DNA from: Hippophae tibetana
Taxonomy: Eukaryota > Streptophyta > Magnoliopsida > Rosales > Elaeagnaceae
Assembly (NCBI GenBank): GCA_037013495.1
Contig: CM072811.1
Location: forward strand, 48,367,452-48,431,451
Direction: 5' to 3'
Length of the DNA: 64,000 bases
Shown: piece by piece, positions 52,026 through 63,694 of the stretch
Numbering within the stretch: the stretch's first letter is position 1
Layout: every line of letters starts with the position of its first letter
Made by a program: the position numbers and the translations under genes
Notes under the pieces: generated by a model
What the model saw: only the letters and a program-made list of their open reading frames with translations
The model's database searches: none
Told to the model about the DNA's origin: nothing

Positions 52026-53615
52026 ATGTCACAACATATAGAGAGACTTACAGGTGTGCTGCTAAATGGTAAAAATTACCATCTTTGGGCACGTCAAGTG
52101 ACTTTTGGTCTAATCGGCAGAGACAAATTTGAGCATGTCACTGGTGAGAAATCAAAACCAAAAGCTGAAGATCCAACACACCCAACAGTTGAAGAAAGAA
52201 AGGAAATTTCAGAATGGAGAAAGAGTGACAATCTAGTCATGAGTTGGTTACTGGCAACCATGGAACCCCATATCTCTGATCTCATGACATATCTAGATAC
52301 AGCTCGAGATATGTGGGTTAAAGCCGAGACAATGTTCGGAAAGAAGAAAAATTACTCTCTTATTTATCAACTTCAGCAAGAACTTCAACAGTTACAACAA
52401 CAAAATCAATCTGTCACCGAACTATTCAGCCAAATCCAAAAAAAGAATGATGAGATTAGAGTGTATCGACCTCTCACAGCCGATCTTGATGAAATCAAAA
52501 GAAGAGATGAGCAGGATGGAATTTTCACCTTCCTCGCCAAGCTCGATTCAAGCTATGAGGGGGTACGCTCACAAATTCTTCTCATGGGTGAGCTGCCATC
52601 TGTTGATGAGGTTGTTGGGATGGTTGAAAGAGAAGAGACAAGAAGAATAGTGATGGGTACTCAACTACCTGACAACCCCGAAGCCAAGGCTTTCGTCACC
52701 AGATCTAACCCTAGGCCAGAACGTCGGGGAGACCAAACACTCACTCGCTGTGATTATTGTAAGAAGGAAGGACATAAGCGTGAGGAATGCTGGTCACTCA
52801 CTCGCTGCGATTATTGTAAGAAGGAAGGACACAAGCGTGAGGAATGCTGGTGTCTCAACCCTCATCTCCGGCAAAAGGGAAGGCGAGGTGGAGGCTTCGT
52901 TAGAGGGGGAGATCAGCGACAAAATCGGGTAGAGAGTAGAGAGAAAATGGGTTACTCTGCACAAAAGGAAAAAAAGGATATGAGTACAAACGAGGCTGAA
53001 AAAGAAATAAAAGGTGAGGTGGATATGGATCAAATGAGGCAGCTGTATACACAATTATCCGTGATGTTTCAAGGAAAATCTCAAAAAACCTCTGGTATGA
53101 TTACAAACTTTACTCAAAATTCTTTAAATTCCAAATGGATTCTTGATTCAGGTTCAACTGATCACATAACTGGAAATAAAAACTTACTCAATAATTACAA
53201 AAAAATTGAGACTAAACAATTTGTAATCGTTGCAAATGGTGAAAAAATGGAAATTTTAGGAAATGGTTCAATTAGTCTCCTTTCAAGAAAAATTTCAAAT
53301 GTTTTGCATGTGAATAATTGTACATCTAACTTGTTATCCATTAGTAAAATCACACGAGACTTAAATTGTGAAATTACATTTACATCCAAAAATGTGATTT
53401 TTCAGGAATTGATAACGAAGAATATCATTGGTGAAGGTTTTCTAGAAAATGGGCTTTATATTCTGAGTGAAGAAAAACGCAACTTCAATATTAAAAAAGA
53501 AGAAGAATTAGGCACTCTTTGGCATAAGAGAATTGGACATCCTTCCGATAAGATTTTAAAATGTATTTTTGATTTCAAACAACTAGATTGTAGTAGTTGT
53601 GAAATTTGTAATTAG
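52026..53615 (+). pseudogene. Copia gag-protease and pre-integrase segment, ends at a frameshift
   Basis: The ATG is 77 bases past the LTR. The 529-residue segment has a copia gag domain (about 5-210) with Trp-x-x-x-Val and Leu-Leu-x-Met motifs. Two tandem CCHC zinc knuckles follow (Cys242-Cys255 and Cys261-Cys274), then aspartic protease Asp-Ser-Gly at 374. The start of the integrase His/Cys finger ends the segment (His-Lys-Arg-Ile-Gly-His and Cys-x-x-Cys at 490-528). A single missing base near 53610 shifts the frame and gives TAG at 53613. The continuing pol frame is open beyond it. In working copia elements the whole is one polyprotein. Confidence 0.9.
52738..52851 (+). repeat. 57-bp tandem duplication of the gag zinc knuckle
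   Basis: Units 52738-52794 and 52795-52851 differ at two bases, both synonymous. Each encodes one 19-residue CCHC knuckle unit (Cys-x2-Cys-x4-His-x4-Cys). Confidence 0.95.
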
Positions 53616-56242
53616 GAAAACACACAAGGTTACCATTTAGTTTATCCAATTGTAAAAGCAAAAAACCTTTTGAGTTAATACATTCTGATGTTTGGGGCCC
53701 TGCTCCAATTGAGTCTTTTAATGGTTATAAATACTTTGTTATATTTATAGATGATTTTTCAAGAACCACATGGTTACACTTGTTAAAAAATAAAAGTGAA
53801 GTATTTTCTCAATTTCAAGAATTTTATAATTTTGTAGAAAATCAATATGATGCAAAGATTAAAACTTTTAGAAGTGATAATGGAACGGAATTTGTAAATC
53901 AAAATTTTACAAATTTTTTCAAGCAAAAAGGAATTTTACATCAAACAACTTGTATTTACACACCCCAACAAAATGGTGTGTCGGAAAGAAAAAATCGACA
54001 TTTACTTGAAGTAACAAGAGTACTTTTGTTTCAAAATAATGTTCCAATAATTTTTTGGTCGGATGCTGTTCTCACCGCAACATATTTAATTAATAGATTG
54101 TCAAGTGCCAATTTGAATTTCAAAAGCCCACTAGAAATCCTCTACCAAGAAAAACTCAATATCTATCATTTAAGAGTATTTGGATGTACATGTTATGTGC
54201 ACAAAAATAAACAACACAATTTAGATTATACATCAATCAAAGCTATTTTCTTGGGGTATTCATCTCAAAAAAAGGGTTATAAATGTTATGATCCGATTAA
54301 CAAAAAACATTACATTTCAAGAGATGTGACATTCCAAGAAAATGAGTCATATTACAAAACACTAGAAAAGGAGACTAATAACCAAGAGGAACCAAATGAA
54401 TTTACATTTCCATTTTTTTATTCTGAAGAAGGAAATATAGTAGTAGAAAATGAAAATGAAATAATCAATGAGAATGAAGAGGAAGAAACTTCTCAAAGTG
54501 AGGGGGAAGATGGTACTACCGAAATAATACCATTGAGAAGGTCTAATCGGACTCCACAACCTACAACTAGATTACGGGATTTTGTAACATATAAGGTAAA
54601 ATATCCTATCCAAAATTATTTATCTTATGAAAATGTTACACCACAATATAGGACTTATTTGACCTCAATTTCCAAAGAAAATGAACCAAATAACTATGAG
54701 GAAGCAATAGGCCAACTGGTATGGTGCAAAGCAATGGAAGAAGAACTTCGAGCACTTGAAAAAAATGAAACATGGGTAGTCGTACAACTACCCAAAGGAA
54801 AGAAACCCGTAGGATGCAAATGGGTCTATAAGATTAAGTTTAATAGTGATGGTACTATTGAAAGGTACAAAGCACGATTAGTGGCAAAAGGTTACACTCA
54901 AACCTATGGTGTAGACTATCAAGAAACATTTGCACCCGTGGCCAAAATAAATACCGTTAGGATTTTACTTTCCATAGCGGTAAACCAAAACTGGACCTTA
55001 CATCAAATGGATGTCAAGAATGCTTTTCTCCAAGGAACACTTGAAGAAGAGGTATATATGACGCTTCCACCTGGTCATAAAAAAGAAAACAATTCTAGTC
55101 TAGTGTGTAGGTTAAAAAAATCTATTTATGGACTAAAGCAATCTCCACGAGCATGGTATGGAAAACTAAGCTCTTATTTAATTTCTTGTGATTTTAAAAT
55201 TAGTAATGCCGATCACTCATTATTTTCCAAAAATTATGGTACATTCACAACCATAATTCTAGTATATGTAGATGATATAATAATTACCGGAAATAATTTG
55301 GAAGAAATTAAAAAAGTGAAAATGAAATTAAAGGAGAATTTTGATATCAAAGACTTAGGTTTATTAAAATATTTTCTAGGAATAGAAATAGCACATTCAC
55401 CCAAGGGACTCTTTATTTCACAAAGAAAATATACACTTGACCTATTGAAAGAAACTGGTAAATTAGGGAGTAAACCAACATCTACACCAATAGATAGTAA
55501 ATGCAAATTAAATATTGAGGAGGGCGAATCCTTAGAAGACATAAGCCAATTTCAAAAACTTGTAGGAAAATTAATTTATTTAACGGTAACACGACCAGAC
55601 ATTTCTTTTTCAGTAAGCCAAATTAGTAAATTTATGCATACACCTAGAACACCACATTTAGAGGCTATACATAGAATTTTAAAATATTTAAAAGGGACAC
55701 CTAGTAAAGGAATTCTCATGAAACGTAATAATTCTAATGAAGTGTGTGGCTACTCCGATGCAGATTGGGCTGGTAGCTTTGATAGAAAATCAACCACTGG
55801 TTTTTGCACATTTGTAGGCGGAAATTTAGTCACATAGAAAAGCAAGAAACAAAATGTTGTGGCACGATCAAGTGCCGAGGCAGAATATCGAGTCATGGCA
55901 TCAACCTCAAGCGAGCTAACTTGGATCAAACAACTTCTTTTGGATATCGGAATTAAAATTCAAGAACCAATGAAGATGTTTTGTGATAACCAAGCGGCGC
56001 GACATATAGCATCAAATCCGGTGTTTCACGAGAGAACAAAACACATCGAAGTGGATTGCCACTTCATTCGAGAAAAAATTCAAGCAAAGGAAATCGAAAC
56101 TCCATTTGTGAGAAGTGAAAAACAATTGGCGGACATCTTCACCAAAGGTTTAGATTTAAAATCATTTGAAGAAAATTTAAGCAAGTTAGGGTTGACCAAT
56201 ATCTACACACCTAACTTGAGGGGGAGTGTTGAGAATAATTAG
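53616..56242 (+). pseudogene. Copia integrase-RT-RNase H frame, one nonsense codon
   Basis: This frame is open from the frameshift to 55834. It shows the integrase core (His-Ser-Asp near 53685, Arg-Ser-Asp-Asn-Gly near 53872 and a catalytic Glu near 53985). RT begins near 54730 and has Tyr-Val-Asp-Asp at 55265-55276. RNase H starts near 55745 (Tyr-Ser-Asp-Ala-Asp-Trp). A TAG at 55835-55837 falls where Trp is usual in the family. After it the frame resumes to 56242 with the Glu-Ala-Glu-Tyr, Cys-Asp-Asn and Leu-Ala-Asp motifs of the RNase H C-terminus. It stops inside the 3' LTR. The product cannot be made intact without suppression of both lesions. Confidence 0.9.
56218..56226 (+). other. Polypurine tract of the copia element
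   Basis: GAGGGGGAG immediately before the 3' LTR; plus-strand primer site. Confidence 0.85.
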
Positions 56243-56389
56243 ATTAATAACGGCTAGTTTAACGGCTAGTTTAATAACGGCTTGTTTAGTAACGGCTAGT
56301 TTCTTCCTTTCAATGTATAAATATAACATTAGACATTAAGCCAAAATCAATTCAATAACTCTCTCAACAAAAATCAGAGAAAATCAACA
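56227..56389 (+). repeat. 3' LTR of the copia element, with four repeat units
   Basis: 163 bp. Same sequence as the 5' LTR except for four rather than seven CGGCTAGTTT units (one reads CGGCTTGTTT). The 42-bp length difference equals one 12-bp and two 15-bp units. Confidence 0.95.
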
Positions 56390-56394
56390 ACTCA

Positions 56395-58098
56395 ATAACT
56401 TCCATTTGTTTTCATAAATAATTAGCTATAATTATAAAAGATTAACTTATTAGATAAGATTATATTTTTAAACTTATAATTTAATTTATTTATTTTTATT
56501 TAAAAAAAACTAGTTAAACATATTTATTTAAGATAGATTAAATTTCATCATACAAACCAATCAATATGATAAAGGAAAAATAGGAAAAAGTATAAAGGAG
56601 TACTTACACTCAAAAATGTTATAAGATTACCCACACTCTATCATGTATTCTATTTTACTCCTATCAAATCTCTTCAATAATGCTTTGTCCAATAGAAAAA
56701 TTATCAATAATCTTAATTGTGCTTTAAAGTTTTATTTCACTTTGTACGTTTTAAGACGATTTAACAAAGATGACAATTACCATTCTTAGAGAAATATGAT
56801 ATATTTATTAATTGAAGATTGCATAAATAGTCTGGATTTTTTTTCTTTATATTTTAGAGGATTTTAACGTCCATATTTCATCTTATACTACGATAATATA
56901 TGCCGTTTAGTTATTATGTCATTGGCTCTTAACCGTAGATTTCAGTTAGAAGAGAGATTGAAATGAATTTTTTTTTTTATAATATCATCGTTTTTTTTTC
57001 AATGTATTTTTCCATAGCTAAAGCGTTCATACTCAACACTACTACAATCTTTTTATTCGAGCTTACAGCGTGAACATTGGAATAAATCATGACGTCCATT
57101 TTACGGTTATTTCAAAACAAATAATAGATCTAATACCTTTCTTTGCTTGTGTTTATATTAACGTGGAATCCGTTCACTAACATTTAATGAAGCTTTTGGA
57201 AAGAGACTTGAGTGCAATTTATTACAAAGATACTGAATAAAATGAATTTGCCTAAAGTACACTTTGACCAAACATAAATGACTATTCAAGTACCATGCCC
57301 TTTTAAGAATCCCATCACAAAGCAGCTGCACAACAAGTGTCTCCTTGTGGCATGAAAATATTTTTCTTTTTCACAACTTTATAAAATTATTTAAAAATAA
57401 ACTACATAATCTATAAATACTTGTAAATTTTACCAAATTTAATAACATAACCAATATTTAAAAACCAATATAAAGTTAACACATTTGTAAAATTTATACC
57501 CCATAGATAGATACAATTATTCTATCACCTCACGTCCCTAATTTTAAGTCTAATCAATAATTGACACAATAATTAATGCACATAATAATTTGGAGTGCAG
57601 TACTACTCTAGGTTGTGTGTACAACGGCAAACTACACATTCATACGATAATTAGTTTATAACCCAATAGAAGACTAATGAATTAACAACCATAGTAATTA
57701 TCTTTGATCTGATTACAAGAATATTAACAAACCCTGAACGATGAACGATCACGCTAACTGCAATTGCAAATACAAACTGCAAAAAATTAAAAGCCAATAA
57801 GCTTACACCTATACAGTCGCACAACCATTAGGTCCATTACCCACTCAAGACCTGACAAAAGATTAGCCCAAAGTCAATGATACCCATCTTGCTGATCTCT
57901 AAGCAGCAGGGAGATGACACTCTAGGTCAGAAGCATACTGACTTCTTGCTCAAATATTCTTTTCTACTTTATCATTCTGGTTTTTTTCCATATCCTCAAA
58001 TTTAGCGAGCATAGCTTCATTGGCATGCTAGGTAGGATCATATAAGAAATAAGATAGCAGGTAAAGAAATGACAATACGGAATGTGAATAGAAATCCG
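56395..58098. other. Intergenic DNA and MAP70 3' UTR
   Basis: The left part is AT-rich without a gene. The part from about 57600 to 58098 is more balanced in composition and probably includes the MAP70 3' UTR on the minus strand. No other coding region is supported. Confidence 0.5.
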
Positions 58099-61000
58099 TC
58101 ATTGTGTGCTACGATTTAATCCACCTCGACCCACATTTCTGCACAGTATAATATATTGTTAAATTCTCCTAGACATTATCTAATCACAACATAGATACGA
58201 TGGCAAAAAATAACAAGCACTTATCTAATCATACCAGTGCTCATAATTTACGCTGAAGTAAAAATTATCTAAGATCATTCCGCCAAACATTTTTATCTAC
58301 TATGTTAAAAAGATTAACTTCACTGACAGGAACTTTTATTTTATGTAAACTACAAGGACTTTCCTAGCGTCTGCATACATTACATTGAGGAATGTCATGA
58401 TTATGACGAAAATCCATTTAATAACTTCAATGTTAACATCTTTAAACCCCCCACCTAAAAACAAAATACTAGAGTTCTCACTCATTGCCCAATACCTACT
58501 AACAATTTCTTCCACACCAAGTTAGCCTCATTCTCTTGATCTCTAAAAATATAATTGTAAATGCTCCTCTTCTTTTAATATTTTATCGGGTAATGAGATT
58601 CAAACTACGAAATTCCCTAAAGAAATGTCAAGCCTTTACCAATGCTCTTTGTCATAAGGATTCTTTCATAGACCCACTTCCTGGACCACATACAGCACAA
58701 GCATTACAAGCTACCAAGAAACCAATATTTAAGCCCCCAAAAAAATTAACACCAACAAACTAATAATTCAAGGCAAAAGTGAAAATCTGTCTGTAGTAGG
58801 ATGAATGCTAGAAGAAAGGGGACAGTTTCAGACTAATAGGGTAACATGTAAACTTATAATAAAATGTTTAGACAATAAGATGATTATGAGAGCAATCAAA
58901 TATTAAATCAGCAAATAATTGCAATTAATGAGATTATATGAAACTACATCTGAAGAAGGAAAAGCAATAAACAAATAGTTCTAGCAATAAAATGGCAAAA
59001 AAGATGAAATTCGTGAGAAAATGTTAGTTAATTTGTGTTGCGAGGGAGTACTGGAAAAACAGTCTGGAGAAGGAATGTTTGCACCAACAAGTAAAAATAG
59101 CCACCAAACACAATGAAGACTATATAAGCTAGCAAAATTCAGTATCTCTTCTTCTAGGTTAATGTCACTAAAATCAAGAATTTAAAATATCTGGAAAACC
59201 TAACAAATTTTATATCTTTATAACCAAGATCTCTGATTGTTAACTTGTAATACTAATACCAAAAAGTTGTAACAAATGCAAACATAAATATTGAATTGGA
59301 ACCATATAAATCAAGGATATAATTGACAGGCATGACATATCAACATGCCATAAAAGGAAGTAAGGAACTTGCATCAAACAATATGGTATTTGAGAGTTGA
59401 AAAAGCATGCACATAAATTATTTGCAGCAATGTGTGGATGACACAACATAGAACAAAGGATGTAAAAAAGAAAATTGATCAATTCAGATAAGATTGCAGT
59501 AGATATCATATTATTGCTGGTAATTCCACAACCAAAAAAAGAAATAAAATGCATGTCATGAAACACAAAAAAAGTAAAGGACAACATATACAAAAGAGTA
59601 ACGGCATATGTCAACAAAGTACCTCCCAGAAAGCAACTGGGCACTGCTGGCAGAACCTTTAGGGTTCCCCAGCCTCTTTGCTCTATGCTCGTGATCCTTT
59701 TCCACACGCATGGCAGCCACCTCTTTCTCCATAGCAGCAACTTCTCTTCTCATCTTCTTTGCCTCAACCTCCATGGCTTTGGTTAATGTATCTACCTTCT
59801 TAGCTAGCATCTGAATAGCAACAATTGAAACCATTCAGATAAGAGCATAACTCAGAGTTATACAAATTATATGATAAATGTTATTTACCTCAATGGCATC
59901 ATCTTTGTCTTTCAGACTTTGATCTTTTTCATGACTAGCTTTCCTCAAAGCTACAACCTCTTTCTGCAACAAATCATACAAAACCCCTGGAACACTATCC
60001 TCTTTATCAACTGTTGGGAGTTCACTTGGCTTATCATCTGAAATCCCAGAACAGTTATTATGTCCCTCGTTGTCCTTGTTAGCATCACAAGACTGCTTGA
60101 GTGCATGACTGGAACCTATGCCATTTAAAAGGATCTTGCCTCTCTCTAATGATCTCGTACCACCATCAAATGACTTTGATGCACCTTTAGCATGCTTTAA
60201 CATTGAACTAGTGCTAGGGGATGAAGATCTTGATTGAGGGGTGGGTGTTCTCTTGGGCAAAAAGCCATTGTATGTTAGTTTTGACATATTATCAGCTCCA
60301 CCAAGGGACTGACGACGAGAAGGACAGTTACTTGAATTTCTTGCCTCTGTTGTGCTACGATTATTACTTGTATAAGTTCCTCGTAATCCCTCCTCTAGCA
60401 CTTTAAGTCGCAATTGATACTTTTCCTGCAAATGGAAGAGAGAAGATATACTTCGTGAAATATCCCCATATATATCTTAACATGTAAGATCAATCCAAAA
60501 CTAGATCATTACTTTCAACTGAGCTTCAGATTTTGCTGTTCTTTCAGCAACAGCAAGCTTGTCCCGAAGTTGTTGCATTTCACCCTACAAGAAGACAGTG
60601 TTATAAACACTACATGGGCTGTCCAAAGGTCATCACATGCTGACTTTAGAAAAAAAAATCTGAACACAGCACATACCTGCAAGAATTTTCGCTCCTCAAG
60701 CCATTGTTTCACAGGCATCACTTTATCATTAGAATCTTTCCATTCATTTGCTACCACCATAGCTACCCTGTTGGCTGACACCTTTGCACGAGCCAGCTCC
60801 CTATCAAGCGTTTTCCTTTCCTCCTGATAATTTAAAGCAAACTTTGCTGATTAAAAGGAATGCATGATGTGTTATTGATAACAAAGAAAGAACTAACTGT
60901 CAGAGCTGATCATTCACATATGTTTGGACATTACATTCATCTCCTGAACTTTCCTCTGATAATCCCTAACAGCATTTGCGGCTGCGCCACCAGCAAGAAC

Positions 61001-63694
61001 AGCTTCTTCCAACTCTCGTACAGTCTGAGTAAGCTTTTCAACCTCTGCAACCTTTTGCCTATGCATCTTATCCAAAATTTTATTTTCCTCCTACGCACAA
61101 GTAAGCCCATAAGTTCATTTTATTCACATAATTGTTTAGGAAAAGTATGTCCCAGCCACAGGGTGTGCTAGGAGAATGCTTGTTGGGGCTTACCTGACAA
61201 ATCTCTATTTGTTTCATCAACTCTTGGTTTTTGTTTTGGAGATCATCCACCATAGAAGCCTTAGCCAAGGCAACCTGGACAGTCCTCTCGGCTTCAAGTA
61301 GAGCTGCTTCTTTAGATTTGGTAAGACGATCCAATGCTTTGTTGTCATCTTGAAGCTTTGCAATCTGCAACGTACCAAGGACCGCTCAGTGAAGACAATA
61401 AATCAGCCTTAGGGTCCTCTTGTCCTTTGGAATTGAATCACCCAATTTATGTTTAAGTCATGGGAAGTACCTCTTGACGAGCAAGCTTAAGCTCAGCTTC
61501 CAGAGGTGCGAGAATGGCCTCAATTGGAGGCATGTCATCATCCTTCTGGGCAGCATGAACCCTTCGAAGTGTCGCTTCTGCAGCAAACTGAGCCGCCATG
61601 GAGGCCTTTTTCTCATCGTTAATTTTCTTTATTTCCAGATTCTGCAAAACATTTTCTTATTAATTTGAAAAGTAAATGGAGCTATAAAAGCAAATTTAAC
61701 TAAAAGACACTTTTAGAATTCAAGGTTAAAAATGATGTTTTTTAATTAAGAGCATATTATGAAGAGTAGTATAAGGAGCTTCAAAAGGTACTTTGCTTTC
61801 GAGAAGTGATTCTGTTAATTTGAGCTTCTCCTCCACTTTTGAAAGTTCATCAGTGAGCTACAACCAAAGCAGATGACGGAGAATGAGAAAGTCAGCATCA
61901 GCACAAATCTTTATGAATGTAAGATGAGTCTCACAACCATAAATGGGCGGAAGTAAAGAAATCAGAAAAAGTGATAACGACAAAGAGAGGATAACAAGTT
62001 CATCAAAATCAGTGTATATAGGTGCACTTTAGTCATTTATTTTTTAAAAGATGCACTGTAGGTCCCTTATTTATTTTAAAGGTGCACAGAAGTTCATTTT
62101 TGGTAAATTATTTCAATAAGGCAACTATTTAAATATGTAAAAATCATGTGACATAATGACATCATAAATAGGATAAATTTGTCAATATGATAATATTTAT
62201 TTTTTATCCAAAATCAACAACTCTTAATTATTTTCATTACTGACAAATTTACCTTTTATTTATGGTGGCACATGACTGTATATGTCTAAATTGTTGGCAA
62301 ATTGAAATAATTAATTTAAAATGAACTAATGTGCACCTTAAAAATAAGTAAGGGACTTATAGTGTACTTTTTAAAAAATTAGGGACTAAGCTGCATCTTT
62401 TTAAAAGCTAAGGAAATCAAAATGCTATTTTCCCATATAAAGTAGAATGTCCAACATTCCAGAAATAGGTAAAATTAAACACATTCGTATGATTGAAAGG
62501 GGCTACTGAAAATGCCTGCAGGTTTGCTGTTAGTAACAAAAACCAACAAATATCAAGGTACAGAGAAGGAACAATGACTCTTCTAACAAATGTGTGAAAC
62601 GGCACCAACCGATGCCCGGTAGCATCTTACAGCATCTACATTATACCATCAACTTTTGAGCAATAATTTCATCAAGTAAAAAATTCTGATGGCACACATA
62701 AACCGATACGAAAGAATGATTAGGAAACATCATCAAAACATGTTTCCCGAAAAGTAAGACTAATTGTCTTCAACACGAATGAAACAGTTCATCACTGAAT
62801 CACTTAGTAAGACCACAATAGAATCAAAATGAAAGTTACTCCAACATGTCAAAAGAGATGTTTCTTCATTGCAGAAATTAAGATCACAAGTAGAATAGAA
62901 GAATGTCATCATTACTCCTGACTAATAAAAAGTAGGATTCATGTCTAGTGGTTTTTACTTGTACAACGAAAAAAATTATTTTACCATATAAGCTGGCCAA
63001 AATCAAATATTTAAAAGTTAACATCGCTATTCATACTAAGATAAGATATTCATGAGCAAAAAATACTAAAAAGAAAAAGGACAGTTATAGCTCAAAAATA
63101 CAAAAAACGGATGTTCCAGAATAGCATAGAAATGCGGGAGCTGACTATTATTGATGCAATCCCAAGAAAACGAAAACAATAGCCAGAAAGACATAGTGAA
63201 ACGAAACCAAAAAACAATGTCCAAAATAAGAAGTTAAAAACAAAAATACCTCTTCAACCGCCTTTTCCTTGAGTCTTTCAGAATACTTCAGAGCTTTAAT
63301 TTCGGCATGAGCTTCTCCTAATTCTCGCTCCTTATCTGCACTCGAACACAGACAAAACACAGGGAAACAAAATTTAAACAAACCCCAAAATTGGACCAAC
63401 ACGAGTTCCAAAAGAACCACCAGATCGAACCACATTTTCACCTCTCACGTCATTCTCCAGCCGGTTAAGCTCCACCTTCACCGGATCCGAGCCGTGCATG
63501 AGATTTAAGAACTCATCCGCATCCAAGCTCGGCCTGACCGGTCTCCTTCGCGACGAGCTCTTCCCCTCCTTAAACGATCCAGAGACCATCGGCGTTGGAT
63601 TTGCCGCTGTCGTAGCACCATTGATTCTTTCACTCAGCTCAGGCGTCACCGGAGCTGGAGCCACTTCCCCTACCTCGTAAAAAAGCTCTGACAT
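58099..63694 (-). CDS. MAP70 family microtubule-associated protein, 11 exons, 628 aa
   Basis: Exons in transcript order: 63694-63442, 63335-63250, 61857-61792, 61641-61471, 61364-61194, 61090-60935, 60823-60677, 60584-60513, 60425-59889, 59810-59623, 58138-58099. All are GT-AG and sum to 1887 nt in frame. The start is the ATG at 63694 (Met-Ser-Glu-Leu-Phe); the codon run upstream has no ATG before a stop. The protein has a Ser/Arg-rich head (Ser-Ser-Arg-Arg-Arg near 53-57) and long coiled coils (about 72-375). A Ser-rich linker (about 390-530) and a short second coiled coil (about 530-600) follow. The C-terminus is Gly-Leu-Asn-Arg-Ser-Thr-Gln from a 14-codon last exon. MAP70 proteins bind cortical microtubules and shape secondary walls. 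Length and motif order match the MAP70-1/2 group (Arabidopsis about 620-634 aa). Intron 2 contains a foldback element. Confidence 0.92.
62020..62390. mobile_element. Foldback (MITE-like) element in MAP70 intron 2
   Basis: Arms of about 150 bp: 62020-62190 and the reverse complement of 62235-62390 share blocks such as AGTCCCTTA, AAGGTGCAC, ATTATTTCAAT and GATAAATTTGTCA. No ORF. Outer limits are approximate. Confidence 0.65.

Larger units (their letters stand above)
51744..56389 (+). mobile_element. Ty1/copia LTR retrotransposon, full-length but defective
   Basis: 4646 bp with very short LTRs (205 and 163 bp) starting TGTTGAG and ending CAACA. It has a Met-initiator-type PBS and a purine tract. 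An exact 5-bp target duplication, actca, is at 51739-51743 and 56390-56394. Domain order gag-PR-IN-RT-RH is copia. The reading frame is broken by one frameshift near 53610 and one nonsense codon at 55835. The LTRs differ by repeat-unit number and about one substitution, so insertion is recent. Confidence 0.96.

Noticed and set aside
57900..58040. A minus-strand stretch downstream of MAP70 reads like a short helical, Glu/Lys-rich peptide with one stop in the middle
   Set aside because: It is interrupted by TGA, has no start or splice support, and lies just after the MAP70 stop at 58099, so it is most likely 3' UTR.
59040..59070. Pyrimidine-rich acceptor sites that could begin a MAP70 last exon
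   Set aside because: The reading frames after them do not resemble the family C-terminus, whereas the exon at 58138-58099 gives the expected ending and keeps the frame.
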